Source: Nymphaea colorata (taxonomy: Eukaryota > Streptophyta > Magnoliopsida > Nymphaeales > Nymphaeaceae). Taken from it: a stretch of 64,000 nt of DNA. The notes beneath the pieces are model-generated. The model had not been told where the DNA came from. It saw nothing but the letters and a program-made list of their open reading frames with translations, and did not search any database. The translations under genes and the position numbers were made by a program. This document shows positions 1-11,478 of the stretch, one piece after another (position 1 is the stretch's first letter; the number at the start of each line of letters is the position of its first letter). The stretch lies in the NCBI RefSeq assembly GCF_008831285.2, contig NC_045139.1:34385706-34449705 (forward strand). Direction: 5' to 3'.

Positions 1-865
1 CAACTATTGCTAAAAGCTTGCACTATAAATGAAGTTGGTAATGCAACGCCATCTTGAAAGGGATACATTTCTCCATGGGGCAAACAGGAGTGTAAAAGAG
101 ACGGAAATGATGGACAATATGACTATTTATTATGGCTTCACTGCATTCTTGAAAGAGAACAGAGATAGTCAATTCAGCTTTCCCTTTTGGCACAACTTAA
201 GTTTTGATGTGTTCAGAAATTCTAAGCAATTGGTAAGCGCAGCTTTTGTGAATGAAAACATTTAAATACACCAAAAAGCATGATTCTTATTTTTTTTTCA
301 GCTGTTCACACAATTTCACATATTTCAGACTCTCTTTCTACTCATTTTCTTTATAATCACACTTTAAAAAAGAAAAGAAATTGCAAAAGAGGTCAATCCC
401 AAAGGCTAACGTGTAAAAGTCGCTATTTAAAAGTATTTTTTTATTAACTGTGAGATTTGAATTTGAAATATATTTGACGCTTTTCTAGTTATAAATGTGA
501 ACTGTTTTATAAAAATTCAGCGTTTAACCTATCTTTCTAAATATCAGTTAGGAATGCTTCAAAACTGTAAGGTTCTTTTATAATTATTAAAAAATAAATA
601 CAATTTTTTTACTTTCTCTCATTTAAAATTAGTTTTGCATAATTGAGGAAGGCAAAGGCACGTAGTTTTTCAAAGTATCCAATGGACACTGGTAACGTTG
701 CTTTCTTCCCCTTGTGCAGTAAATAGAGTTAATGTTATCCTGTTCATGAGAACCAAAATATAACCATCTGTTCAAAAGTTGCGACAGGTTAGACCAAAAC
801 AACCCTTTTTGTGTACGCAAGTGATGGACAGAGGACAACTCTCTCAATAGGGGTAGTGTAGTTGG
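1..865. other. AT-rich intergenic DNA, no gene recognised
   Basis: Short open frames exist (29-265 plus strand, 629-877 minus strand), but they show no familiar domain, codon pattern or splice context. I see nothing else here apart from poly-T and poly-A runs. The right end of the stretch is the left target-site duplication of the MITE that follows. Confidence 0.5.
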
Positions 866-1222
866 TAGGGCTGCCACTAGAACTCGCTCGAAAAAACTCA
901 GCTCGTGCTCGACTCGTTTATAAACGAGCCAAATTCAAGCTTATAAAGATACTCAAAACGATAAACAAGTCAGGTTCAAATTTCAGGAATTCGACTCATT
1001 TATACTTGACTCGACTCACAAACTGGTATTTCATATAATATTTGCCAAAATTGGTTCCACGAGTTAAATGATTTACACGAGTTAACGCCTAAACGAGTCG
1101 ATTTCGAGCTCGATTTTGTATAGTCGAGTCGAGCTTACTATAAGGAGCTTGAGTCGAGTTCAAGCCAAGTTCAAGCTCAAACTAGCCAAACTCGGGCTCG
1201 ACTCGGTTTGTGTGCAGCACCA
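866..1222. mobile_element. hAT-type MITE of a TCGAG-rich family, with 8-bp target duplication
   Basis: A 357-bp non-coding element packed with variants of the words CTCGAG, GACTCG and AACGAG. It is flanked by a perfect 8-bp direct repeat GTAGTTGG at 858-865 and 1223-1230. The left end reads TAGGGCTGCC and the right end, reversed, reads TGGTGCTGCA, so the ends are short imperfect inverted repeats. An 8-bp duplication and TAGGG-like ends are typical of the hAT superfamily (established knowledge). It has no coding capacity, so it would depend on a transposase elsewhere. Related TCGAG-rich blocks lie near 2431, 7975, 9324, 12500, 33110 and 55080. Confidence 0.75.
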
Positions 1223-2430
1223 GTAGTTGGAGAGACCATTAGAACGGTCTTGGTCAATTCAATTCTTGTGGGAAGCGTTAGGTGAGAAATGCTTAATTAA
1301 TTTACAGGGTGTCCCATTTCTTACCCACAATGGGCGTACCCAGTTCCACTTATTATTGAAACCCCGTGCAATGGCGGACCCAAGATTTTTTAGTCATGGG
1401 GCACTTGCATTGGTGACACAAATTTGGTGTAGGTATTGCATATAATTTTAGAGTCATAACAATGTAGGGTTGATATATTATAATGTGATTTTTAATGGGC
1501 TCATGCGGGCAGTGGCCCACCCTAGCCAACAAGTAGCTCTAACCGGGTGAAACCTTTTTGCTATAATTTCATATACTATGGCAAAAATATGGACCCGTAA
1601 ATGAAAACTTTCCAAAAGCCGTCGGCAAAGGTTACAACTTTTCAATTAAAATCAACCCGGATTTTGCAATTTATGGAATGAAGATTTCCCTAGAAACTGT
1701 GGCATCTCAAGTTTAAAAATCTTACCAGTTTCCGGTTGTTCATTTTCTAAACCTACCAAATGCATACTTCAATATCATTGATAAACTGCCACGAAATAAT
1801 GTCCGCGCAACGAATCTACGAGACTCATACTAGGTACGCTTGAAGCGCCTTATCACTAGTAGCTAGAAAAGATACGTATCGAGCGGTTCAGACCAACTCT
1901 ATCTTTTATATAACTAAACATATATAATAATCATGTCTCAAAACTTAGGCCCATGGAAATGATATACAAATTATGTGTTTTTTTTAGGTACCAAGATGCG
2001 GCTTGATTTGAAAAAAAAAGAAACTCATTAAACTCTTAAACCTTCACAAAAGATACTAAATACGACTCTTAAACTCCATCTTTTACTATAACTCTTAAAC
2101 TCTTAATAATACGAAAATCACAAAAATAAGTTTCTTCAAGGAGTAAAAAAATGTAGTCTTGATGTTGAATGACTTATAGTTAATGCACATATATGTGCAT
2201 AATTTTAAAGCTGAACTTTTTTTGTTTCTTTTTCACTTGTGACCGTGTGGCTTGGTCAATCAATGTGAAGAGGGGAGCGTTGCGCCGCTTTAAACTTGGG
2301 ACGTGGTGGCACAACCAGTGGCTGTCATAATGAAAGCAATGCAGCATTGGCACCGCCACGACGTTGACATTAGCAAATGGAATATTACGTCCGCCTTCGC
2401 CCTTCCTTTTTATCTTCCCTTCTTTCCATC
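1223..2430. other. Intergenic DNA, no gene recognised
   Basis: The stretch is AT-rich. An open frame of 72 codons at 1227-1445 starts inside the MITE target duplication and resembles nothing I know. The rest has no supportable coding or RNA feature. Confidence 0.45.
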
Positions 2431-2883
2431 ATCGGCTGCACATCAGCGAGTGGACTCCGAGCTCAACTCGTTTTAAAATACTCAACCTCTACCTCGGCTC
2501 AAACTCTTCTTATGCAAACTCGAGGTTGACTCAACTACACAAAATCGAGCTCCAGCTCGAACTCGATTCGTTTAACCCATTTAGCTCGCTCATTTAGATG
2601 TTAACTCGTGTAAGCATTAATTCATGTGTAACTCGATTAGCTCGTGTAACTTGTGAAAATTTGTTTTTACCCTAAAAATTTAAAACCGATGATTTGGTGA
2701 ACTGGTTTTGGCAATATTATATAAAGTACCAGTTTGCGAGTCGAGTTGAGTTTCTGAAACTCGAACTCGACTCGTTTATCGTTTCGAGTATCTTTGTAAG
2801 CGCAAACTCAAACGAGCAGAGTTTTTTCAAGCGAGTTCGAGTTCGAGTGGGCACGAGTTGGTTTGACTGGTTGTGCAGCACTA
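2431..2883. mobile_element. TCGAG-family MITE relative
   Basis: The left end carries GGCTGCACATC and the right end TTGTGCAGCACTA, which pair as imperfect inverted repeats like those of the element at 866-1222. The interior has the same CTCGAACTCGACTCGTTTA-type words. I could not find a clear 8-bp target duplication, so the ends are approximate and this is an older copy. No coding capacity is visible. Confidence 0.55.
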
Positions 2884-3672
2884 CACATTAGAAAATGTCT
2901 CAAATTTTCTAACCCCTTCAATTTTTTGAAAATTTGAACAGCCTCGTTTTGGATAGGAAAACATTACATTTATCTTAAGTCGTCTTTCCCTTACCTCTAC
3001 CAAGTGGTAGATAGCATAACCGGTTCAGTTGAGTAAAATGTTATAGCTATGTCTTTGGTTTCCCTCTCACTTTCCTCCATCTCTTATCCTCCTCTTTCGC
3101 TTGCCTTAGGGTTTAGTGCGTGGCTCAGTTAAAGCCTATGTTGCATGAGATGGGGCTAGGGTGCGCTTGAACCCTAGCCCCATCTCAATTTTTTTTAAAA
3201 AATTTTACATGCAAGTTATAGAGAATTTCACTTGTTTTATATAATGATATTTCGGCCCTAGTCAAAATTTTAAAACTTTAATTCGCATCCTCCACCACGA
3301 AAAATTTCTGGCTCTGCCCCTGCCAACAGCTAGCAAAAGTTCAAAAACTTTCACATTGACAATGAAAGCGTCAACCTCAAGATTTTATGCTGTCTGCTAA
3401 GTGATAAATTTTTTCTTGTAAATGAACTTATAATATAAAAGTAAGCTTAATATTTTGTTCATTCTCATAATAAATTCTCCTCATGAAAATTTTCTGTCGT
3501 TTGAATGAACTTCAACCACTTGGAAACCCAAGAATTAGTAAAACTAGGTGGCGGACTTCACCAATGGACAAAATTCATTTCTTACCACAGTGGCCGAAGC
3601 AGGTGCGCCAAACCCCTTTGAGTTTTTGCGTCAAAGAAACTTTTCTAGAAGTTCTCCACATTCAAACTGACA

Positions 3673-3674
<2 letters not shown>
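2884..3674. other. Intergenic DNA, no gene recognised
   Basis: AT-rich DNA. It contains the words ctagggtgcgcttgaaccc and ctctgcccctgcc, which look like fragments of old transposon ends, but no element can be bounded. Confidence 0.4.

Positions 3675-3736
<62 letters not shown>
3675..3736. repeat. (AT)n microsatellite
   Basis: About 62 bp of uninterrupted AT dinucleotides. An open frame that crosses it encodes an Ile-Tyr run and is an artefact of the repeat. Confidence 0.95.
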
Positions 3737-3739
<3 letters not shown>

Positions 3740-3927
3740 GCTACTTTATGTTGTTTTCCAACATGTTAGGGTTAGGCAAGTTTGCCAACATTTTTATCTT
3801 AATTCATGGTCAACAACTAAAAGTTGTTTACCATTTTTCTGGGGGCACATGAGCAGAATCCTTATTTTTTAAAGAGATTTTGGCTTTCTGAATTGAAACT
3901 TTTTGATAGACTGATCCCCAGTTGGCT

Positions 3928-4004
3928 ACACCTGCCCCTATGTATCTCCGCCACTGTCATTAAGAGAACCTGCCCTTGTGTATCTCCGCCACTGTCATTA
4001 AGTG
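3928..4004. repeat. Short tandem duplication, about 38-bp unit x2
   Basis: The words CCTGCCC, TGTATCTCCGCCACTGTCA and TTAAG occur twice in a row with about two differences. It is a small tandem duplication in non-coding DNA. Confidence 0.7.
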
Positions 4005-4570
4005 ATTGAGAGGGATTTTTCACAGAAAAACGCCGTTCTAAGCGCATCAACACTTAATTTGAGAGGGATACTTTGTGGGTTCATATTCACCCAAAAAAAA
4101 AGGAAGTGTTGCTTTCTTGTTGGTTGTAAAATTGTCTGCACCTGCAGAACTCTTAAACTTTGACGATCGGATAAGCAATCTCCATCAAGACAACAACTTT
4201 AAGAATCGTTTTTCGTTTGGACATCTTGTGAGGAGGGCGCATTTAATTCAACCAAAGGCGTAAGAGATGCTGCGACAACTGCATTGCCGTCAGTCTCGCC
4301 AGAAAAGAATTAAAGCATTAAGACACTCGTCCAGATCTGGCCTACCAACTTGAAGCTGCTTTCTCAATTGCATCAAACGGTAAACAAATGTTCTAGAATC
4401 TCCAAGAGTCTATACGTATATCCACCGTTTGATTTCATTGGAACCAACGGTCCAAACGATTCCTACGAACGACAGTCTGATACCTATATATATATAACTT
4501 AGATGGGCATCATCTACCTTGTCGATTTCAAGTTGTTTTTTTCTAAATTCTGAAGTCTCCTTCGAAAAAG

Positions 4571-4750
4571 ACATGGGGTTTAGTTTTAAGAAAACTCATT
4601 TTCCCTCTCTCACATCCCTTCTTTGAATGGCAGTTTGGCCTCTTTAAAAAATAGTTCAACATTTCTTAATTTTCTCAACCTAATTTCCTTGCATTCGATG
4701 GCCCAAATGATTCCTATGAAAGTTGGTATATAAGGGTCTGATAGCTATTT
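4571..4750. repeat. Dispersed repeat, copy 1 of 2
   Basis: The block begins ACATGGGGTTTAGTTT and contains CTTCTTTGAA, CTCTTTAAAA and GATTCCTATGAA. The same series of words recurs in order at 5178-5365, with substitutions and small indels. The identity of the element is unknown; it ends in a TA-rich tract in both copies. Confidence 0.6.
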
Positions 4751-5177
4751 TTGTGTGTATATATATATATAAAACTCTAATATATGAGGATCAACTAGCT
4801 ATCAATATATAGAAATTAATAGGTGCTAGACACTTATATACCTAACTGATAATGAACAATCCCAACCCTTGATCTTTTTTATATTGGTAGCAGAAAAAAA
4901 TCCAAACACAAAAAAACTTGAATTAATATTAGATAATGAAAATGTATTGCCACCTTTGTTTTCTTTGTTTTTCTCTTCAGTGCAGATCTAGGAAAGATCA
5001 ATGGTTGATACTATTGCCTATCTATCTATGATCTAATAGTCTAACATACAACATATGTTAGATTTTGATGGGAAATATCTAAGCCATCAACTTTAACATG
5101 CCAAGTAGTGCACAATACATCACAAACGTTCAAGTCAAGTTATTTTTTCAAGACCCTGAAATAACCCTTTACAAGAA

Positions 5178-5362
5178 ACATGGGGTTTAGTTTAAGAAGT
5201 CTGGGTTCTTTTCATCCTTCCTTCTTTGAAGGGCATTTGGGACTCTTTAAAAGATAGTTTGGCTTATACATTAATAATTTAATTTCCACAATCTAATTTT
5301 ATTAAATAGAATGACCCAGATGATTCCCATGAATGCTTAGTATATAAGGATCTAGTAGCTAC

Positions 5363-5365
<3 letters not shown>
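5178..5365. repeat. Dispersed repeat, copy 2 of 2
   Basis: Matches 4571-4750 in word order (ACATGGGGTTTAGTTT, CTTCTTTGAA, CTCTTTAAAA, GATTCCCATGAA, TATATAAGGATCT) and runs straight into the TA microsatellite. This suggests an AT-tailed non-autonomous element or a local duplication of about 600-bp period. Confidence 0.6.

Positions 5366-5438
<73 letters not shown>
5366..5438. repeat. (TA)n microsatellite
   Basis: About 73 bp of uninterrupted TA dinucleotides. Confidence 0.95.
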
Positions 5439-5441
<3 letters not shown>

Positions 5442-5751
5442 GATACTAAACACATAAAGAATAATAATATTTGTAAGATGGCGGTTGAAAGAAAAAACAA
5501 GGAAAAAAAAAGGTTCTTTTATTAGTTAATAACTTAATACATTGTTATTTTTCTTTCAAACTACCAATTATGAAAAGTTGAAGGACTGATATTGCTTATT
5601 ATCTGTGTTTAGCAGCGCTCATTTCCATGGTTTAGTATTAGTATTATATTTTTCTCTTTTTATTTCTCTCGCCACCCACTGAAGAGATGAGGACAGATAT
5701 TTTTTTTGTCTATTATGCAGGTGTCTAGCAGCTACCGCTCTTTCCCTGGCG

Positions 5752-5777
5752 CACACACACACACACACACACACACA
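5752..5777. repeat. (CA)n microsatellite
   Basis: About 26 bp of CA repeats, with further short CA and GT runs up to about 5870. Confidence 0.9.
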
Positions 5778-6296
5778 AACATTTGCAGACATTTTTTTTC
5801 TGTTTGAGATACACGCGCACACACATATATTTGTTTCTTTATTAATTACATGTGCGTGTGTGGAAAATTAAATAATGGCAAGTACCAATTGTGTGTGAAT
5901 GTGTGAAAATTAACTCGACAACACATATATAATATGAGTTGTAGATCTGGCGAATCTCTGTTTTATATTAGTTTGGTGCTGACCACTCAATTCCGCCGTA
6001 TTCATTCAGAATTATCTGATTTGACTATTGATGAGTTCAGGCGACCCACACTTATAACTATATATTCCAGAAACCATATTTTTATCTCATCCATTAGTTA
6101 GGTGATTGAAGCACGTTCGGTCCCATTCGGACTTGATTTTTTCATCAAGTGGAGTTATTATTGGACATTTGATAGGCTGATTTAGTAGTAATTGGAGAAG
6201 CTGTTTTCCTGCCGTCCGGATGCTCCAGCCTCTCACGCCCCCAGATACACTTAAATTGAGCTTGCAGAAAGAAAGGTTAGGAATCACAATGAAAAT

Positions 6297-6722
6297 TAGA
6301 AATGTCAATGAATCATCAGATTCGAATTACATATATGTTTTACCGCATTCACTTTTTTGGATATCTATATGGTTGAATTCCATTTCATATTCAAATTCAT
6401 GTGAAGAAAATTTTCCGCCATGTCTTAATATGAAATCTGAATCCCTAATCCAAATTCGATCGTATCTGAATTTTAAATTAACATCCGAATCCAAATCTGA
6501 TTTTTAAGCCAAATCAAACCATATTATAGATATTGACTATAGGATATTTATTTAAAATTATATCTGCTCCGAATCAAAATCTGAATGCGATTGGATGTCA
6601 CTTTTTATATCAGAATCCGATCCAAATTCTTAATCGAATTTCAAATTTTTTTTTCCATATCCAACTCTTTGTATGCGGTTCGATTGGATATCAGTTTTAA
6701 ATCAAATTTGTTGACATCCCTA
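6297..6722. mobile_element. MITE of the ATGTCAATGGATC family with probable 8-bp target duplication
   Basis: A 426-bp AT-rich element beginning TAGAAATGTCAA and ending TTGACATCCCTA, which are near-perfect inverted ends. It is flanked by ATGAAAAT (6289-6296) and ATGAAGAC (6723-6730), an 8-bp duplication with 6 of 8 matching. The interior is a series of AAATCCGAAT and AATCAGATTCG words. Relatives with the same left end occur near 11479 and 13481. A hAT affiliation is inferred from target length only. Confidence 0.65.
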
Positions 6723-6948
6723 ATGAAGACTTCCCTAATTTTTATCAGAATATATAAATAGCTTAAGAAGGAAGCAGCCTAGAGACCAAAAAGAGCTGAA
6801 GATGGGTCTTCAACTGCCCAAATCCAAAGGTGCTAAAAATACACATATTGGGAATCATGCATGTAACTTGTTCGCTTTTGGCGATGGGAACCAGGGCCGC
6901 GGAGATACCTGGGGTCTCTAGTGCTACTTCTTTGAAACTTTAAACTTA

Positions 6949-7365
6949 GGGCCTGTTTGATGGGCATGATATTTCTTGTACACTGAAATTAAAATTAAAA
7001 TTTATTAAATTTTTTCTTCCCCATCAAACTTGGAACTTGGGATGAAAAAAGTAACCGTTGAGTTGGTTTTCAAAATTTTTTTTCAGAAAATTTTTTCCAT
7101 CCTTTGGGTGGAAAAAAATTTTCAGGATGAAAAAAAGTAACCATTGGGTTTTCAAACATTCCTTAATCGAATCCAACGATTTTCTTTTTTCATCTTTCAT
7201 TCATTTATATCAAACTGAGAAATTTATTTCTTGGAACATACACCCAAGTCCAGCAAAGACAATGTGGTTTTGAAAATCTGGATTTTGTTTTCATTTCTTC
7301 AATTCCTGAAATAAGTTTATGAAAACTTCTTTCCAACTCCATATTTTCAATGGATCAAACGGTCC
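6949..7365. mobile_element. Tourist-like (PIF/Harbinger) MITE
   Basis: A 417-bp element whose left end GGGCCTGTTTGATGGG pairs with the reversed right end GGACCGTTTGATCC. It is flanked by TTA at 6946-6948 and 7366-7368. A 3-bp TTA target and GGGCCTGTTTG-like ends are hallmarks of Tourist/PIF-Harbinger MITEs. The interior is rich in AAAATTTT words and non-coding. Confidence 0.7.
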
Positions 7366-7959
7366 TTATAGTTGGATTTAGGTAGACTTGAGTCCAGTTA
7401 TATGCGGTGGCCCCATGGATCTATGTAAGTATATATTTAATGCTCATCGAAAAAATTTTCTGACCCTACCCTTAAAGGGAACATCACAAACTCCAAATAT
7501 TTCACACTAAACAACTGTAGTTGTAGTTGGAAAGTACACCTAAGTGTGAACTACTAGAAATTTGATAGGAAAAAAATAAGAAAAAAATCACATAATAATA
7601 CAATAGGTGGCTCTCAATTTGGCCTTATCTACAGTGGGAAAAAACAAAGAAGCTATTGATGGGTAGGTATCTGTCGAAGAGTTGGGGGCGGATTTGAATA
7701 TTAATGTGATTTGGGGTTGGGAAGTTGGCAGCATTCGTTTGTTGGTGGACGTCGTGGTCAACAAACTGGACTGGACCAAGTTGGTGGGGGATCCATCGGA
7801 TCTCTTCTTTTGTCTCATCAACCATCAACCAATTGAATCCACAACTTAAAAGTGGACCAACTTTATTCTTAAACATAGAAACTCCAACACTGTAAGGTCT
7901 GGATCATATCATCACTCTCTCACCAACCCAATTGAAAGTAGGCTCCACAAATGGTAGTT
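7366..7959. other. Intergenic DNA, no gene recognised
   Basis: Two overlapping minus-strand frames (7588-7821 and 7625-7876) cover the same bases and neither resembles a known protein. Nothing else is supportable. Confidence 0.4.
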
Positions 7960-7964
7960 ATAGG

Positions 7965-8232
7965 TAGGGGTGAACATCGAGCCGAGTAGCTTGGACTCAA
8001 CTCGGTAAAGCTCATTTCGAGCCCAAGTTTAAGCCGGGTCTTTCAACAAACGAGTCCAGCTTGAGTTTATTGGAATCTAAAAACCGAGGCCGGCATCGAA
8101 TTTTAAACAATGGTCTTCAAACTCGAATGGAGATGATGACTCAAGGAGTAAACCACTTTCCCATCCCCCCACCATTTACATATGACCTCTACGGCTGCCC
8201 GACTCGGCTCGTGGTCAGGCCTACTTATGTAC
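7965..8232. mobile_element. TCGAG/GAGCC-rich MITE-like block
   Basis: Starts TAGGGGTGAACATCGAGCC and ends near TCAGGCCTA, with internal GAGCTTGAGC-type words. The composition is like the TCGAG-family MITEs, but the ends do not pair well and no target duplication was found. The boundaries are approximate. Confidence 0.4.
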
Positions 8233-9323
8233 CATAAGTTTCGGAGACGAGGGCCATTAATATGTAACTTTTAATGAAAGAAGAACATTAATATATAAAA
8301 ATATGTTTGTTTATACAATTTTTTGAGAAGTTAAGAGGGGGCATGTGCCCTCCCTCTCTCTTGTATGTGGCACCATTACAAGTTGCAGCAGAAGTTGGTT
8401 ATGATCTCGATGCACATCTAATAAAAAAATGCAAGTGTTCGAGTCAGAGGCAAAGCCATGATTTCTTTTTTTTTTTTTTTTTTTTTGTGTATAGGACACT
8501 AAATATCTAGTTCCCAGGACGGTGGCTTGGGTCTCCACCCAAATCCAAATACTAAATTAAGGTTTTAGAATGGGTTCCTTTGACCCCACTTATCTCCACC
8601 CATAGCTCAGGTGCTTGAAAAGGCAAAAAATATCTTAAAATTCTTTAAACAAAGTCTTCAGGTGACTCAGAGGTTCATCTCATCGCCCAAAACGAGGTCC
8701 GAAGGCCACAACGTTGCACCCTTCAATTTGGATGCCGTGCCTTACCACCCTAAAACACAGGAACATAATGCTTATGAGAATAGAATTAGAGAATGGAGTT
8801 CCTTGTGCAAGGACAAAAATGGAGAGAGTAAAAAAAAAATATGCCTCTTTAATATTTCAAGAGAGAATTGAGGTTTACTCCTAACATACACCACCCTCTC
8901 CTTGTTCTTATGTGATTCTGTGTACATCCAATCAGCTTGATTTTTGTTTCTTGAAGCTTTTACATATATATTTGCTGTCTTAATTAAACAAACAACTTCC
9001 AGGACATGACCTTCTGATTTATTTAACGGAAAAAATATCGTAAAGTAAGAGATTCATACCCACTAATAAGTTATCTTGTTAAGTCCAGCGGTTGATGGAA
9101 CCAAAGAAGTTTGCGTGAATCAAATGGTTCGCTTTCAGCTTTAATGAGGTAAACAGAAACTGGACATTTCCTGTTACATCATGTTATCTACCAAGAATCT
9201 TGCCTGCCCTTTGCTTCAAGTAAGTGGCAAAGCAATGTATTTATGTTTGAGCAACCATCGATCCACTACCTTCCACACATGGAGATCAGCAAGTGGGAAT
9301 AGCACAGCACAGCACAGTTAGGA
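8233..9323. other. Intergenic DNA, no gene recognised
   Basis: Contains a T-run at 8465-8486 and short frames with no recognisable domain, including 8611-8871 on the plus strand. No RNA gene was seen. Confidence 0.4.
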
Positions 9324-9735
9324 TTAGGGCTGCACACGGGCCAGCTCGAGCTCCTTATAGCAAGCTTGAGCTCGACTCGACTACACAAAATCAAGATCGA
9401 GTTCGACTCGTTTAATCTATTTAACTTGTTTAGACGTTAACTCGTATAGACATTTAATTTATTTAACTCATGTAAGCGTTAACTCATTTAACTTGTGGTA
9501 ATTTTTTTTCTACCGTAAAAAGTTAAAACCGGTGAACCGGTTTTGGCAGTATTATATAGAGTACTGGTTTGCGAGTCAAGTCGAGTGTAAACGAGTCGAG
9601 TTCTTGAAACTCGAACTCGACTCGTTTATCATTTCGAGTGTCTCTATAAGCTCCAACTCGTCTCGTTTATCATTTCGAGCTTTTTCGATTGAGTTCGAGT
9701 CAAGCCCGAGTTGGCTTGGTTCATGGTGCAGCTCT
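9324..9735. mobile_element. TCGAG-family hAT-type MITE
   Basis: The left end TAGGGCTGCACACGG matches the end of the element at 866-1222, and the right end GGTGCAGCTCTG is its imperfect inverse. The interior shares a CCGGTTTTGGCAGTATTATA motif with 2431-2883. No convincing target duplication is visible. It is about 410 bp and non-coding. Confidence 0.6.
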
Positions 9736-10474
9736 GAGACTACAACCAGCTTGTGACTATGTTCATGAAAGATAAAAAAAGAAAAAGCTAAGGGAATTTG
9801 ATAGCCCTGAATTGAAATCTTGAGGATTTGAGAACTTTGGAGTTAAGATCAGATCCATCTTCCCTCCTATCTTAAATCCAACCCGTTTCCAATGCAAAGA
9901 AGTAAAGTAAATACCTTAAAAATGCCTGATGAACCATGGGTCTTTTACCACATCAGCAAAAATATGTCATGTCGGTTCTAGATCCATAGATTTCAAATCC
10001 AGAATAATCAAGCCGCACCTAAAGTTTTTCTTTTTTTCATAAGAAAACGTGGTGTTAAGTTTTAAAACTTATCTAAAATGTTGAGTAATCCAAATCCACA
10101 ATTGTTCAAATGGCAATTGATAATTAGATAAATCCAAAGCTGTCCAGATCCTTAGCTGGCTGGTGAGTAAATAGGATTGATTAGTCGCCACCATGGTGGA
10201 CCCAACTAAAAGGGGCTCAAAATTTCACGTTTTCCCATGAAAACCCTAAGCAAAAATAATTAAACAGTTTAAATACTTTTTACTTTTAAGGTATTTCCCT
10301 TTCGCCCTTTTGACAAAATTTTCAATGACACTTCAAAACCTGATTTTGATTCTAGGGCATAAAAACAGGTTAGAGGAGGATGTCATTCAAAGGTCCTCAA
10401 AAGTTTTTTTTTTTTTAGGATTTGTAGGAAATAAAAAAAAAATATGATGTTCCTATATTTGAAGTTATAGACTA
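9736..10474. other. Intergenic DNA, no gene recognised
   Basis: AT-rich DNA with poly-T and poly-A tracts. No supportable gene or repeat. Confidence 0.4.
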
Positions 10475-10800
10475 GGCCTAGGCATCGGGCCGGCCCGATG
10501 CCCGAAGCCTGAGTTTGAGTTTGGCCCGATTAAAATAAAAAATATTTCTTAAATAATTTTTTTTGAATATAAAATATATTTTAATAATAAAATATATATT
10601 ATTAATAAAATAAAAATAATATTAAAAATTTATGAAACTGACCCGATTTGGTTTTTTCAAGCCTAGAACCGATCGGGCCTGGTACCAGGTTAAGCCCAGC
10701 TCGAAAAAAGTAGGGTTGGGCATCGGGCCGGCCGAGTCAACCCAGCTCGAAAAAAGTGAAAAAGTTAAGCCCATTAAGGCTATTGGGCGAACCTCCTCAT
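10475..10800. mobile_element. GC-rich GGGCATCGGGCC element, probably two overlapping MITE ends
   Basis: A perfect 22-bp palindrome at 10481-10502 (half-site GGCATCGGGCC) is followed by an AT-rich stretch. A second copy of the start word GGGCATCGGGCCGGCC lies near 10715-10732. CCAGCTCGAAAAAAGT occurs twice, near 10695 and 10742. The words match the bounded MITE at 43432-43803. The true boundaries are unclear. Confidence 0.5.
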
Positions 10801-11478
10801 TAAATGAGGGTTTGTAAGCGGCTATGAATGCCGCAGCTAGTGAGGTAAAACCGAGGAACGTCAGTTGTTTGGCTGAAACCAGTAAATATGGGATGACAGA
10901 AACCGACGTTTGATATGAAGGAAAACTTTTTCTAAGTGTGACAAGATCTCGAGGCATAATGCAAGTTTTGAACCCGTCGAGCATGTCTTCCCTACAAGGT
11001 CCAAACAGGTTGTTGTTTGTCACTATAGGCATTAAAGACAATAAGCAAACAAGGGAAAAAAGGCTTTTCAGTGATTGTCAAGAGTAGAGTCCAATCAGTA
11101 TAATAACAAGTTGAACAAAATTGAACACATAATTTCTGTTTCTCGATGATCATCCAAAAGATCAGTGGCTTGATGTCAATTCTAAGAACGGTATTATTAA
11201 CTTAGAGGTTCAAATCTTCCGGCATAGAAAGTATCGATATTTTGCTCAAGGGAAATGAACAGACCTACATCTAATGGAATTAATTGTGTTTTTGTCTTAA
11301 TTTTGCATTTAAACTAAGTAACCAACTTTTAATTTTTTTTTCGCTTCCCGTAAATAGTAATTATATTGACCCCCTTCTATGAGGCTATGCAAGGACTATT
11401 TTAGACTGGGTCTTCGCATTGAGTTTGGCTCCGAACCCGCTGTGGTTGACCGAAGATTTAAGCAAATTTGGATTTGGT
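10801..11478. other. Intergenic DNA with an unexplained minus-strand open frame
   Basis: A 139-codon minus-strand frame (10622-11041) runs from here into the GC-rich element. It contains no domain I recognise. Because its 3' part lies in a repeat, I do not call it a gene. Nothing else is seen. Confidence 0.35.

Noticed and set aside
3483-3872. Plus-strand 129-codon frame with an Ile-Tyr repeat
   Set aside because: The repeat is translation of the (AT)n microsatellite. The flanks show no protein similarity.
10622-11041. Minus-strand 139-codon open frame
   Set aside because: No recognisable domain, and its 3' part is in a MITE-like element. It may be chance; a protein search would settle it.
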